Positions 31,601 through 39,731 of a stretch of DNA of 43,561 nt are shown here, piece after piece. The stretch spans positions 1 through 43,561 of the IMG/VR virus record IMGVR_UViG_3300048839_000448, one strand, 5' to 3'. The notes beneath the pieces were generated by a model. That model saw only the letters and a list, made by a program, of their open reading frames with translations, was not told the origin of the DNA and did not search any database. Source of the DNA: a virus. A program made the translations under genes and the position numbers. Numbering within the stretch: the stretch's first letter is position 1; the number at the start of each line of letters is the position of its first letter.

Positions 31601-31768
31601 ATGGAACAGCTGGTGTTGGCGGTTGTATCGGAAGAGCTGCTGCGCGTAGGGAGCGTGGTCGGCTCGGCCCTGGGGATGCTGCTGGTGGTGTTGACGCTTG
31701 CAGCGAAGAGCCACGAAGAGCGGCTACGGCAACTGGAAAAGCTGGCGGCGCGCATCGGGCGCGGATAG
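31601..31768 (+). CDS. small membrane protein, possible holin
   Basis: 55 aa from ATG 31601 to TAG 31768. One hydrophobic span (VGSVVGSALGMLLVVLTLA, about 17-35) is followed by a charged helix KSHEERLRQLEKLAARIG. Small size, one span and position before the glycosidase-lipoprotein fit a holin or holin partner, but this is unproven. Confidence 0.55.
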   Translation: MEQLVLAVVSEELLRVGSVVGSALGMLLVVLTLAAKSHEERLRQLEKLAARIGRG

Positions 31769-31779
31769 GACATGGATTC

Positions 31780-32349
31780 GTGGATGTTTTAGAGCTATTA
31801 CGAGCGCTGGACAGCGTCAGCACGGCGGCGCTGATCGCAGCGGTAGCGTTTTATGCCTGGCGCAGCCGGGACGGGGCAGACCAACGCAGTGACGATCTGG
31901 CGAAATCGCTGGTTGCATTGGTGGCCGACCTGTCATCTAACGTCAAAGCGAGCACGCAGGCCATTACGGCACTCAATGAGTGCGAAACGGACACACAAAG
32001 CGCGCTGCTAGGGATGCGTCGTGAGGTCCAGATCGCGCACGGAGGGCAAGCGGAAAAGCTTGACGCCATTTTCGCCAAAATCGAGCTGGTACCTGTCGAG
32101 GTCAAGAGCGTGTTGGCAGAAGATTTCGAACGCGTGGGTACAGCGTTGTCTAGTCTGCGCTTGCAAAATGACATGCAGAGTCGGCAACTCGACAGCGCAC
32201 TTGAAGATTGGGCTAAAACGGGAGCGAAGCTGGCTGGGATGATTCGTTCTGAGGATTCCAAATCGGAACAGGAAAAAGAGCCACGACCACCTGAAGCAGC
32301 TGAAAAAAACGAAGATGAAACAGCTACGCATGAAAAGGAAGTGAAATAG
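31780..32349 (+). CDS. membrane-anchored coiled-coil protein
   Basis: 189 aa from GTG 31780 (longer frames upstream run through other genes). An N-terminal span (ALIAAVAFYAW) leads into long helices with many Gln, Glu and Ser (TQAITALNECETDTQSALLG, RLQNDMQSRQLDSALEDW) and a highly charged tail. The build recalls spanin-like or lysis accessory proteins. Start and role are tentative. Confidence 0.55.
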   Translation: MDVLELLRALDSVSTAALIAAVAFYAWRSRDGADQRSDDLAKSLVALVADLSSNVKASTQAITALNECETDTQSALLGMRREVQIAHGGQAEKLDAIFAKIELVPVEVKSVLAEDFERVGTALSSLRLQNDMQSRQLDSALEDWAKTGAKLAGMIRSEDSKSEQEKEPRPPEAAEKNEDETATHEKEVK

Positions 32350-32696
32350 TGGACCTTAATCAGAGCACGATTGACATGATCAACCAGGTCATCCAGGTGG
32401 CCATTCCGGCGCTGGCGCTGCTGCTGGCGCTGGCGCTGGCCGCGGTGGTCGGGCGCCAGTGGGTAGGCGTCTGGCACACGGCGCGCGGCTATTGGCCGGA
32501 CATCATCGAAAGCATCAATGAAGAGGACGATCTGCTGATCGCCTGGCTGGCGCGCTACGCGCCGGCGCTGGCACCGATGATCGTCAAACATGGACCGGCC
32601 TTTTTCCGCGCGTTGGCTGAAGCGCTGGATAAGCTGGCGGAGCCGGATGCGCCGGCAGTTGAGGTCGAGGTCAAGGTTGGGGAAGGCGTCAAGTAG
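32349..32696 (+). CDS. single-span membrane protein, holin candidate
   Basis: 115 aa; GTG start at 32349 overlaps the preceding TAG. The span VAIPALALLLALALAAVV (17-34) is strong; after it come Trp-rich amphipathic helices (WVGVWHTARGYWPDIIESIN) and an acidic tail. Located just before the secreted glycosidase, it is one of two holin candidates here. Confidence 0.6.
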   Translation: MDLNQSTIDMINQVIQVAIPALALLLALALAAVVGRQWVGVWHTARGYWPDIIESINEEDDLLIAWLARYAPALAPMIVKHGPAFFRALAEALDKLAEPDAPAVEVEVKVGEGVK

Positions 32697-32697
32697 G

Positions 32698-34167
32698 ATG
32701 CGACGTGCACGGCTTTTAGCGTTGGTGATCATTCTGGCGGGCGTCGTGTTGGCGGCGTCCGCTTGTGTTGGTGGTGAGGTAGCCGGGGAGAGCGTACGTG
32801 CGCAGAGTGAAGTTGGCGCAGGGGCAGGTGATTGGCGAGCGGTCGGGGTGGTCTATCAGGACGCCGGCGGGGAGTTGCATGTTGTACTGGATAGCACGCC
32901 GGTACAGCCGCCGGCCACAGCGACCGCCACGACGCCAGCGACCAACACGCCGCGCCCGACCCTGACGCCGGAACCGTCCGCCACAGCCACCACGCGCCCC
33001 ACTGTGACGCCAAGCGCCACTAACACGCCTGTTTACACCTTAACGCCCACAGCGAGCGCCACAGCGCTCCCAGGCGACCCAACCCAGGAACGCACGCCAC
33101 AACCGACCCTGCCGCCGGCGACTCCGATGCCACCGCCTGATGAGGTCTGCTATGGCACTGTGGTGGCTGATACGCTGCGCTTGCGAAGTGACCCGACCAC
33201 CGGCGCCACCGTCATCGGCGGCCTGCGCGCCGGGCAGCGGGTGCGCATTCTGGAAGCGCGCCTGGTGGGCGAGAACGAATGGGCGCGCGTGATCACCTCG
33301 GATGACGTGGGCGGTTGGGCCGCGTCGTGGTACCAGGGTGCGGAGTTTATCCGTTACGACTATACGGATGAGTGTTTGGTCATCCAGTACGGGGATGGGC
33401 CGCAGGCGCTGCTGGTGGGACCGCACCTGTTATTCAATGCCAACGGGGGCGCGCTGGCGCCCCTGCTGGCCGCGTCCAGCGTGGTCAAGGAAGTGAGCGG
33501 AGACGGCAAGTTGCTGGCACACGCGCGGGCGCTTAACCCGAAGGTCGTGACGATCTACCGGCACACCAACGATTGTCCACCAGACTGGATGGATGGCCGG
33601 CAGTGGTTTAATACCGTGGCGCCAGGCTGGCCGGCTGGCGCCACCTGGTACGAACCGCAGAATGAGTGCGGAGAAACATCACGCGGCTACTCAAACGCCT
33701 TTCAGATTGAGCTGATGCAAGCCGCGAATGAGGCTGGCAAATGTCTGCTGCTGTACGCTTTCAGTGTTGGTACGCCTTCGGTGGAGTTTTTCGCGCAGAC
33801 GGGGCCAGTGTGGGACTGGGCGCTGAAACACCCGTGTCAGCCGGGACGCCACCACGCACTGGCGTGGCACAACTACACGCTGGGCCTCGACTGGCTGGAC
33901 CGGTGGGTGTTCCAGGGCTGGCGCTTGCGGTGCGATGCGCTGCCGGGCTACTGTGAGCGGGTGGGCGTGTGGTTTACCGAGTGGGGCGCGTATGACGCCG
34001 AAGACCAGCCGATAGACTGCGCGCGGGAAGTGCGCAACGTGGAGTTGGCGCAGTTGGAATATAAAAACACCGCTATTCGCGGTGTCTTGTTGTGGAACTT
34101 CGGGGCGCTCGCCCCCTGGCGAGATTTAACGCCGTGTGCTGGCGCGCTGGCGGGGGCGGTGGGCTAG
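32698..34167 (+). CDS. lipoprotein with Thr/Pro linker, SH3b and glycosidase-like domain
   Basis: 489 aa. N-terminal signal with a lipobox-like end (LAASAC, Cys23). Residues 70-147 are a Thr/Pro/Ala linker (TATATTPATNTPRPT style). Residues 150-220 are a bacterial SH3 domain (DTLRLRSDPTTGATVIGGL..., VGGWAASWYQG). Residues 235-489 resemble a TIM-barrel glycoside hydrolase, with WYEPQNE (318-323) as likely acid/base region and WFTEWG (425-430) as likely nucleophile. It could be the phage lysin or a lysogeny-expressed surface enzyme. No other endolysin was seen. The linker style suggests a Chloroflexota host. It meets the leftward arm tail to tail. Confidence 0.75.
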   Translation: MRRARLLALVIILAGVVLAASACVGGEVAGESVRAQSEVGAGAGDWRAVGVVYQDAGGELHVVLDSTPVQPPATATATTPATNTPRPTLTPEPSATATTRPTVTPSATNTPVYTLTPTASATALPGDPTQERTPQPTLPPATPMPPPDEVCYGTVVADTLRLRSDPTTGATVIGGLRAGQRVRILEARLVGENEWARVITSDDVGGWAASWYQGAEFIRYDYTDECLVIQYGDGPQALLVGPHLLFNANGGALAPLLAASSVVKEVSGDGKLLAHARALNPKVVTIYRHTNDCPPDWMDGRQWFNTVAPGWPAGATWYEPQNECGETSRGYSNAFQIELMQAANEAGKCLLLYAFSVGTPSVEFFAQTGPVWDWALKHPCQPGRHHALAWHNYTLGLDWLDRWVFQGWRLRCDALPGYCERVGVWFTEWGAYDAEDQPIDCAREVRNVELAQLEYKNTAIRGVLLWNFGALAPWRDLTPCAGALAGAVG

Positions 34168-34619
34168 TCGGGGGCCGCCCCCAGCAGCGCGCGCGCGATG
34201 GCAACGGGGCAGTCGGGCGCGTGGTGCACTTCGCCGTCAACCTTCCGCACCTCGCAGTATCGACACACAGATGCTCCATATTCGCCCAACACGTAATCGT
34301 CCTCCCAGCGCACCACCATCGCCCGCGTGACCGCTTCCAGCGCCTCGCACCGCGCCAGTAGGTCGCGCACCAGGGCGGGGGCGGCGGTGATGAACTCGGC
34401 GTTCGCAGACTGGCGACACTTCACCATTTCGAGTTGGTCGAGTTCCCAGGACTCGTCCCACTGAATGCCCGGAACGCTACACACATAAGGCGAAGCGTAG
34501 CTATAAACGGTGATATAGCCAGTCTCGTATCCAGGACGGGGCGCAACTTGTTGGGCACGCCACTCGCCCGGCGTGATGCCCGCCAGCAGTGCGCGAGCGC
34601 GTTCGGTTACGCCGGTCAT
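34164..34619 (-). CDS. Ea22-like phage protein with zinc-binding end
   Basis: 151 aa. RARALLAGITPGEWRA, then FITAAPALVRDLLARCEALE is the typical opening of Ead/Ea22-type phage proteins. The end CRYCEVRKVDGEVHHAPDCPV has Cys and His placed to bind zinc. It is the last gene of the leftward arm, its stop overlapping that of the rightward lipoprotein gene. Function unknown. Confidence 0.65.
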   Translation of the reverse strand: MTGVTERARALLAGITPGEWRAQQVAPRPGYETGYITVYSYASPYVCSVPGIQWDESWELDQLEMVKCRQSANAEFITAAPALVRDLLARCEALEAVTRAMVVRWEDDYVLGEYGASVCRYCEVRKVDGEVHHAPDCPVAIARALLGAAPD

Positions 34620-35023
34620 TCGGTGTCCTCCTCACTGTCCAGGCATCCGCACGAAATCAACGTCCATCCGCATCGGGGGCAGGGCTCGTTATCGCATCCC
34701 GGCAAATGGTACTCCCCCAGCGCCACCCCGCAATCGGGACAGGTGGCGGGCAGCGGCGTGTCATCCGCAGGCAGTACGCGCGGCCCCGGTTCGGCGGGTG
34801 TGAATGACTCGCCATAGAGCACGGCGGGGAGTTTCACGCCATCTGGATATTCGATGATGTTCATGGTCGCTAGCTTTTGCCCAGCGCCAGGGGCAAACAA
34901 CAACGTGTCCCCGGCGCGCAACGTCGCATCTATCCACTCCATAGTCGATGTTAACCTGCGCGTGGCCCAGGTCAGGCCGTCATTGCTATCGTCTCCACCG
35001 GGTCCAACGTAGTATGTCGTCAT
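34616..35023 (-). CDS. zinc-ribbon protein, unknown
   Basis: 135 aa; ATG 35023 with GGAGG upstream. The N-terminal part (TYYVGPGGDDSNDGLTWATR) resembles beta-helix starts. The C-terminal CPDCGVALGEYHLPGCDNEP, then CPRCG...SCGC holds paired CxxC units that should bind zinc. ATGA overlap with the next gene. Role unknown. Confidence 0.65.
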   Translation of the reverse strand: MTTYYVGPGGDDSNDGLTWATRRLTSTMEWIDATLRAGDTLLFAPGAGQKLATMNIIEYPDGVKLPAVLYGESFTPAEPGPRVLPADDTPLPATCPDCGVALGEYHLPGCDNEPCPRCGWTLISCGCLDSEEDTE

Positions 35024-35066
35024 CGTCTCAGCGCCTCCCAGCGCAGTCTTGTATGATGCTTCGCAT

Positions 35067-35417
35067 CTAGAAAACTGCAAACGACAGAAATAAGACGTGT
35101 CGCTCAACTATCTCAAGTCCCGCGCCTGATGGGTGCGGATCATGAACCATATCGCCATTGAGCGCGATGCAAACGTGCCGAACGCCACGCGGCGAAACAC
35201 CCGACAGAAGGTAATAGGCGCTGTACGGTGTTTTCGTTGCCGTCACTTCCATTGGGCGGATTCCGCGCCGCTCCATGAAGCGATCAAACCGTAGCCATTG
35301 CCCCGCTTGAGTGCCAAAATCTGGCACGTCATCAAGCGCAACCTCAAGCAGGCTAGCAATACACGCCTGCAAACAGTTCCCATCGCTTCCGTCTCGCGTT
35401 TGATATACTGGTCTCAT
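35067..35417 (-). CDS. papain-like cysteine peptidase-fold protein
   Basis: 116 aa, AGGAA before the ATG. GNCLQACIASLLEVALDDVP carries the likely nucleophile Cys15 at a helix start; GVRHVCIALNGDMVHDPHP carries the His and Asp. This is the C39/papain-like layout common in phage accessory proteins. It could be a peptidase or an inactive relative; the target is unknown. Confidence 0.6.
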   Translation of the reverse strand: MRPVYQTRDGSDGNCLQACIASLLEVALDDVPDFGTQAGQWLRFDRFMERRGIRPMEVTATKTPYSAYYLLSGVSPRGVRHVCIALNGDMVHDPHPSGAGLEIVERHVLFLSFAVF

Positions 35418-35762
35418 CTATTCCTCACGTTCGCGTGTAGTCGGCGGCTCGTACCACTCTGGGAGACGGATTGGTACGCCATCCTCAAACCATCCCGCGC
35501 CCTCGCAGGTGTTGCACGTCCAGCCTTCCAGCGTTGTGCCTCTGCCGTGACAGTCCAGGCAGCGAGTTGGACGTTCATCGCAGTCGTGTTTGTCGTTCAC
35601 GGCGCGTCTTTCCCGCATGATATCATCCAGCCGATCAATGATGTCTTGCGCGCTGATATGTTCCGCGTATTCGTCCTCGACTTGTACAAAGTCAAGAATC
35701 CGGTTGAAAGCGGTCAGCAGCACGCGCGCCTCGCTGCATTTGTCGCAGTAATTAGTGCTCAT
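35418..35762 (-). CDS. DnaJ-type zinc-finger small protein
   Basis: 114 aa; ATG 35762 is preferred over the longer frame. An N-terminal YCDKC knuckle, a helical middle and a C-terminal pair CLDCHGRG...CNTCEGAG form the CxxCxGxG zinc repeats of DnaJ. No J domain is present. Possibly a protein-binding adaptor. Confidence 0.65.
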   Translation of the reverse strand: MSTNYCDKCSEARVLLTAFNRILDFVQVEDEYAEHISAQDIIDRLDDIMRERRAVNDKHDCDERPTRCLDCHGRGTTLEGWTCNTCEGAGWFEDGVPIRLPEWYEPPTTREREE

Positions 35763-35803
35763 CTTTCCCCCTGATAGTTTCCCCGAACGGCCCTTCGCGT
35801 GCA

Positions 35804-36031
35804 TTATTCTTCAGTGTCCAGTTGGTAGTTAACTTCAACGGTTGGTCTGTAAATGCCATTGTGCTCAAGCAAAGACCATGAACGCTCAAGCAAAGCGACC
35901 TGTTCTAGCATCTGCTTCAGATACGCCCGAAATTCGCGGTATACATTGTCAGGATCAAACATATCCTCGCGTCTAGATTCCGTGATTGCAGCGCGGATTG
36001 CCATCTCGATATCAGCCAGGTGTTTTTCCAT
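35804..36031 (-). CDS. small helical protein, unknown
   Basis: 75 aa; ATG 36031 with AGAGGGG upstream is preferred over ATG 36049. Two or three helices (KHLADIEMAIRAAITESRRED; REFRAYLKQMLEQVALLERS). No motif recognised; an accessory gene of the leftward arm. Confidence 0.6.
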   Translation of the reverse strand: MEKHLADIEMAIRAAITESRREDMFDPDNVYREFRAYLKQMLEQVALLERSWSLLEHNGIYRPTVEVNYQLDTEE

Positions 36032-36092
36032 CGTTTTCGCCCCTCTCATTGATGTCGAGCATAAGATACCTGCGCATCTCCTCTTTCGTCAA

Positions 36093-36350
36093 TCACAGCG
36101 CACCATCCAGCGCGGCCCGAATTGTTTTCTCTAGGCTGTCGCGCGACTCAATGACAAAAACCTCAGGCGGCGCTTCGCCGTCAATCGAAATTTCATCAAC
36201 GGTCGGCAGTCCGCCGCGCTCTGGAAAATCGGTGATGGTATTCCAGAGCCATTGTGTTAACTCTCTTGCCAAACCGTCAAAGTCGTGCGCTTCAATTGCC
36301 GAGTCTAAATCGAGTTCGAGCGGTATGTATTGCAATTTGTTTTGATCCAT
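36093..36350 (-). CDS. small acidic protein, unknown
   Basis: 85 aa, AGGAG nine bases before ATG 36350. Strongly acidic (ELDLDSAIEAHDFDGLAREL; VDEISIDGEAPPEV). Such proteins can act as DNA mimics, but nothing specific is seen. ATGA overlap with the upstream gene. Confidence 0.6.
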   Translation of the reverse strand: MDQNKLQYIPLELDLDSAIEAHDFDGLARELTQWLWNTITDFPERGGLPTVDEISIDGEAPPEVFVIESRDSLEKTIRAALDGAL

Positions 36351-36592
36351 CAATCACACTCCTGAAGATACAAAACTTCCGCTGCAAGGCTGCGCAAGTC
36401 GTCCAGCGGTTGACATAAGATAAGATTGCGTCCGTGACATGTCAGGATCGAAAGATTGACCAGTTTGCTATCAATGATCGCGTTACATTCCTCGCGGGTC
36501 ATGTGTGCCGTGCGCGCTTCGTATTCGATCATCTTCGCGCGTTCCGCCTCAATCTGTGGTCCTGCGTTGCGCCAGTCGTTTTTGTCGCTCAT
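36350..36592 (-). CDS. small unknown protein downstream of integrase
   Basis: 80 aa from ATG 36592, AGGAG upstream, ATGA overlap with the integrase stop. Helical start (DWRNAGPQIEAERAKMIEYE), then MTREECNAIIDSKLVNLSIL. Translation is coupled to the integrase. It could be a directionality factor by position, without motif support. Confidence 0.55.
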   Translation of the reverse strand: MSDKNDWRNAGPQIEAERAKMIEYEARTAHMTREECNAIIDSKLVNLSILTCHGRNLILCQPLDDLRSLAAEVLYLQECD

Positions 36593-37542
36593 TCGCCTTT
36601 TCTCCTCACATACGGCAGCCGTCGCGTGTTGGCCGCCTGCTTCTTGATTTCCTCTTTGCGCCGGTCGTACTGCGCTGTCGTCTCCACGTTGCTGTGGCCC
36701 ATCATGCGCGCCACCGTCGATATATCGACACCCTCGGTCAGCAGGTCGCCTACCGCCGTGCGCCGGAAATTGTGCGGGCGTGCATCCATGATGCCTACCG
36801 CTTTCCCGCGCCGGTCGACCATGTAGTAGATCGCCTGAGCCGAGAGCCGTTTTTCCTTCAGTCCGCCGCCCTTGTTGACCGGCCAGAACAGCGCACCTTC
36901 CGCATGACCACGCAGCGCCAGCCAGTCGGCCAGCGCGTCGCACGTTCCGCCGTCCAAGAACGTATCGCGCGCCTTGTCGCCTTTGCCGTGACGCACGCGG
37001 ATTTTACCGGATTCGGCGTCATAGTCGCCCACGTCCAGCGCAGAGACTTCGGCGCGTCGCAAGCCTGACCACAGGATACCGATGATCGCCGCGTCACGCG
37101 GGCCGGACGGGGTTTCATCCTCCATGCAGACCGCAATCATGGAGCGCACTTCGCCAATGGTGTAATCGCGTCCGGTGGGCAAGTGGCGGTCGGAAAGGTT
37201 CTTGAAATCGACCGCGCGCTGATATTCCTCCGCCGTCATGTAGCCCAGCCGCCAGCATTCTTTCAGGACGCCACGCAGAGCCGACAGAATCTTGTTGGTC
37301 GTTCCTGGTGCGAAGCGCTGCGACAATGCCGCCCGAATCGCCATCGTGTGCTGGTAGCGCAGTTGCCCCCAGCCCGCGCCCAAACGCACCGCGCCCAAGT
37401 CCGGGGCAATGATGTCGGCAATCACGTCAAGCGCCTGGATCATCGTGTCACGCGAGCGCTGCGCTTGCAGGCTGCCCAGGTACACGAGGACCGGGTTCTG
37501 GTCGGCGGGCACCCTGGAGCCGTCGAGCGGGATTAGTGTCAT
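36589..37542 (-). CDS. int: tyrosine integrase
   Basis: 317 aa; ATG 37542 with GGAGAGGA upstream (the longer frame would read through the attachment site). An N-terminal SAM-like core-binding domain (about 15-115) is followed by the catalytic domain with Arg162 (SGLRRAEVSAL), Lys187 (HGKGDK), His257 and Arg260 (RPHNFRR), His283 (MMGHSN) and Tyr292 (AQYDRR). All key residues are present. It recombines attP with a host site. The tRNA-like sequence starting 17 bases upstream is the likely attP. Confidence 0.92.
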   Translation of the reverse strand: MTLIPLDGSRVPADQNPVLVYLGSLQAQRSRDTMIQALDVIADIIAPDLGAVRLGAGWGQLRYQHTMAIRAALSQRFAPGTTNKILSALRGVLKECWRLGYMTAEEYQRAVDFKNLSDRHLPTGRDYTIGEVRSMIAVCMEDETPSGPRDAAIIGILWSGLRRAEVSALDVGDYDAESGKIRVRHGKGDKARDTFLDGGTCDALADWLALRGHAEGALFWPVNKGGGLKEKRLSAQAIYYMVDRRGKAVGIMDARPHNFRRTAVGDLLTEGVDISTVARMMGHSNVETTAQYDRRKEEIKKQAANTRRLPYVRRKGE

Positions 37543-37558
37543 GATGCGTCCTCTCCAT

Positions 37559-37658
37559 TGGTGCCCCCCTGAACGGAATCGAACCGTTACTGGTTGGCGC
37601 GCTACGCATAGATGCAAACATCACAGTCCGGCGCGTCTCAGACCCACCAGGGCGGGGC
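37559..37658 (-). other. tRNA-like sequence, probable attP
   Basis: On the minus strand there is a perfect T arm (AACGG-TTCGATT-CCGTT, 37588-37572), then CAGGGGGGCA and CCA (37571-37559), just before the integrase gene. GCCCCGCCCTG (37658-37648) is largely complementary to the acceptor 3' strand, but the D and anticodon arms do not fold properly. It is best read as an attachment site carrying the 3' part of a host tRNA, possibly with remnants of more. A functional phage tRNA is less likely. Confidence 0.55.
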
Positions 37659-37666
37659 ATATTAAG

Positions 37667-38539
37667 CTACTTCGGGAACATAGGAATGGTATACGGGATA
37701 TTAATGCGCGCTCGTGCAACGGTACAATATTCTGAGCTGATATCTCCCCCAATAAATTGACGCAAGTTATGGCGTGCAACCTTTGCCGTCGTGCCACTAC
37801 CCAAAAACGGGTCAAGGATAAGATCGCCCGGATTAGTCCACGTCATGATGTGGCGTCGCGCAATTTCTTCTGGAAACGTTGCAGGATGTCTATATCCGAG
37901 TTCATCCGTATGTGAATGGCCTCTGCCAGTTACGATATACCATACGTTGCCATATGGACTCGTTTCGCTGGTGACATAACCGCCACCATATTCTTTTAGA
38001 AGTCCGCAGCGCTGGCGCTGGCGTGCGGGTTGAATACGGCGTTTTCCCGCATTGCGATTTGTTTCATGTTGCAAGTTACACACCAGCGGAACGCCACGCG
38101 ATAAAACGAACATATACTCGAATGAGCTAGAGTAGCGGATGGGGTTTTGTGAGACGTTCGGGCTTGAGTTCTTCTGTTTTTGCCAGATCATCGTGTCGTT
38201 CATCTTGAACCCGCACTCGTCTACGAAGTATAACGCCTGCCTCATGCTGGTGAGCGTTTCGCATCCATCAATGGTGGCGTCCCCCACCACCCACACCAGC
38301 ACGCCGCCCGACTTGAGCACGCGATACGACTCGTGCGCAATGCGCTCGAAGTCGAACGAATACCCGTTGTAGGTGCGTAGGTTGTCGTATGGCGGCGATG
38401 TGAGGATCATGTCCACGCACGCATCCGGCAGACTGCGCAGCAGGTCGAGCGCGTCGGCGTGCATGACGCGCCCAATCATCCGCCGCCATGAATGTTTCGC
38501 AATGGTTGCATACAGCGCATTATGTTCTGGTGTTGGCAT
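37667..38539 (-). CDS. DNA methyltransferase, beta class (TSPPY)
   Basis: 290 aa, AGGGG before the ATG. TSPPYDN (47-53) precedes DPFLGSGTT (243-251), the beta-class order. TSPPY is frequent in cytosine-N4 and some adenine-N6 enzymes. No restriction partner is adjacent. It is the third methyltransferase of the phage, probably guarding against host restriction. The second half is more AT-rich than its surroundings, which suggests separate origin. Confidence 0.85.
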   Translation of the reverse strand: MPTPEHNALYATIAKHSWRRMIGRVMHADALDLLRSLPDACVDMILTSPPYDNLRTYNGYSFDFERIAHESYRVLKSGGVLVWVVGDATIDGCETLTSMRQALYFVDECGFKMNDTMIWQKQKNSSPNVSQNPIRYSSSFEYMFVLSRGVPLVCNLQHETNRNAGKRRIQPARQRQRCGLLKEYGGGYVTSETSPYGNVWYIVTGRGHSHTDELGYRHPATFPEEIARRHIMTWTNPGDLILDPFLGSGTTAKVARHNLRQFIGGDISSEYCTVARARINIPYTIPMFPK

Positions 38540-38580
38540 GATTACCCCTGACGGTTACGTAGTCTAATTCGCATACACTA

Positions 38581-39093
38581 TCACGCGAGCGCCTCCAAGA
38601 TAATCAGTTTGTTGTACTTCGTGATTCCGCAGGCTTTCCAGCCCGCCTTCTTGAAGCAATAGCCAGGGGTTGAACTGCGCACCTTGCGCCCGTCCACATA
38701 GGTATACAATCGCGCGCCGGGCCAGCGCCCCCACGCTAGCCGCATCGCCTCATAGATGAGCGTGCTAGCCAGGAGCGGCGACTCATTCCGAAACACCGCA
38801 CAATTGACACCCTCCTGACCATCTGCGCTTTTGAACTTTCGCCAAATGAAAAGCGCATCGCAGTTGACCGTCATGAGTACCATCTTCTCACCAGGACCAA
38901 CAAACAGCTTCGGCTCACGACCATCGGCATACTTCCGGTATGAGTAGTGACGATGGAACAATGCCCGCGCGCGCGGATCGCCGTCGGTCACCGCTATCCA
39001 ATAGCCATTGACCAGTGGCGATTGATACCGCAATGAGTCCGCGTGCGCTGGCAACAATGCGCGCGGCTGTGGTCCTGGTCCAAGTAAGTACAT
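38581..39093 (-). CDS. GNAT-like protein, possibly of Mom type
   Basis: 170 aa; ATG 39093 with GAGGCG upstream. RALFHRHYSYRKYADGREPK, VNCAVFRNESPLLASTLIYE, ARLYTYVDGRKVRSSTPGYC and FKKAGWKACGITK belong to a phage family with a GNAT-like layout. The conserved FRNE and the position next to a methyltransferase recall Mom, which modifies adenine in phage Mu. I cannot confirm that relation from sequence alone. A generic acyltransferase is the fallback. Confidence 0.5.
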   Translation of the reverse strand: MYLLGPGPQPRALLPAHADSLRYQSPLVNGYWIAVTDGDPRARALFHRHYSYRKYADGREPKLFVGPGEKMVLMTVNCDALFIWRKFKSADGQEGVNCAVFRNESPLLASTLIYEAMRLAWGRWPGARLYTYVDGRKVRSSTPGYCFKKAGWKACGITKYNKLIILEALA

Positions 39094-39151
39094 AACGCCT
39101 CGCCTCTCTCCGGCGGCGCACGTTCCCCGCCGCCGTCTCGGTCGTCTCGGT

Positions 39152-39727
39152 CTATCGTCCGACTTCGTACACTTCGCGCTCATTCAGGAGCGCAATGCGC
39201 GGATGTGGCTTGTATACCGCAATTTTGCCATCTGCGATCATTTTACTGAGCACCTGTGCCGGCACTCCTGTCTCGCGCGAAATGTCTGCCTGACGCTTCC
39301 AGTCATCAAAGATCGTCATATCTACATCTAGCAGCCGCTTGTGTTCGCACCAATACGCGATCTGGCGAACATGCACCAGCGCCGACGCATACGGAAAATC
39401 AACGCGCGCTAGCTTGCCCGCTGTGATAACTTTTTCAACCTCATCTGGCTTCATGCCGAGTTCTTCTGCTGATCCCTCGACAGTTCGCCAGTCGCGCAGC
39501 GGTAATACATTCGCGCGCTTCGTTGACCGCGCAATAACTTCTTCATGCGCAATCACGCGATGATATGCTGGCTCCGGTTTATGTCCATTGCCATTGCCGT
39601 TCTTACCATATCCATTTTTCGAAAACACGGACTCAAACTCAGCGCGTGCTTGTTGCTCAATCATTGCAAGTTCTTCGGCGCTGAATCCACTTTCACGAGC
39701 TTTCTTAAACACTCCAAGCCACGACAT
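39152..39727 (-). CDS. DNA-binding protein with tandem excisionase-like HTH units
   Basis: 191 aa; ATG 39727 with GGAG upstream. After an Asn/Gly/Lys-rich stretch (about 43-52) come at least two helix-turn-helix/wing units: ELGMKPDEVEKVITAGKLAR with VDFPYASALVHV, and ISRETGVPAQVLSKMIADGK with IAVYKPHPRIALLNERE. These resemble MerR/excisionase folds. It may be a regulator or recombination directionality factor. Confidence 0.55.
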   Translation of the reverse strand: MSWLGVFKKARESGFSAEELAMIEQQARAEFESVFSKNGYGKNGNGNGHKPEPAYHRVIAHEEVIARSTKRANVLPLRDWRTVEGSAEELGMKPDEVEKVITAGKLARVDFPYASALVHVRQIAYWCEHKRLLDVDMTIFDDWKRQADISRETGVPAQVLSKMIADGKIAVYKPHPRIALLNEREVYEVGR

Positions 39728-39731
39728 TTTC

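Noticed and set aside
32401-32450. Direct repeats of GCTGGCG in the holin candidate
   Set aside because: Explained by repeated Leu-Ala codons of the membrane span in GC-rich DNA.
37543-37617. Longer N-terminus of integrase
   Set aside because: It would read through the tRNA-like attachment site. ATG 37542 has a good ribosome site.
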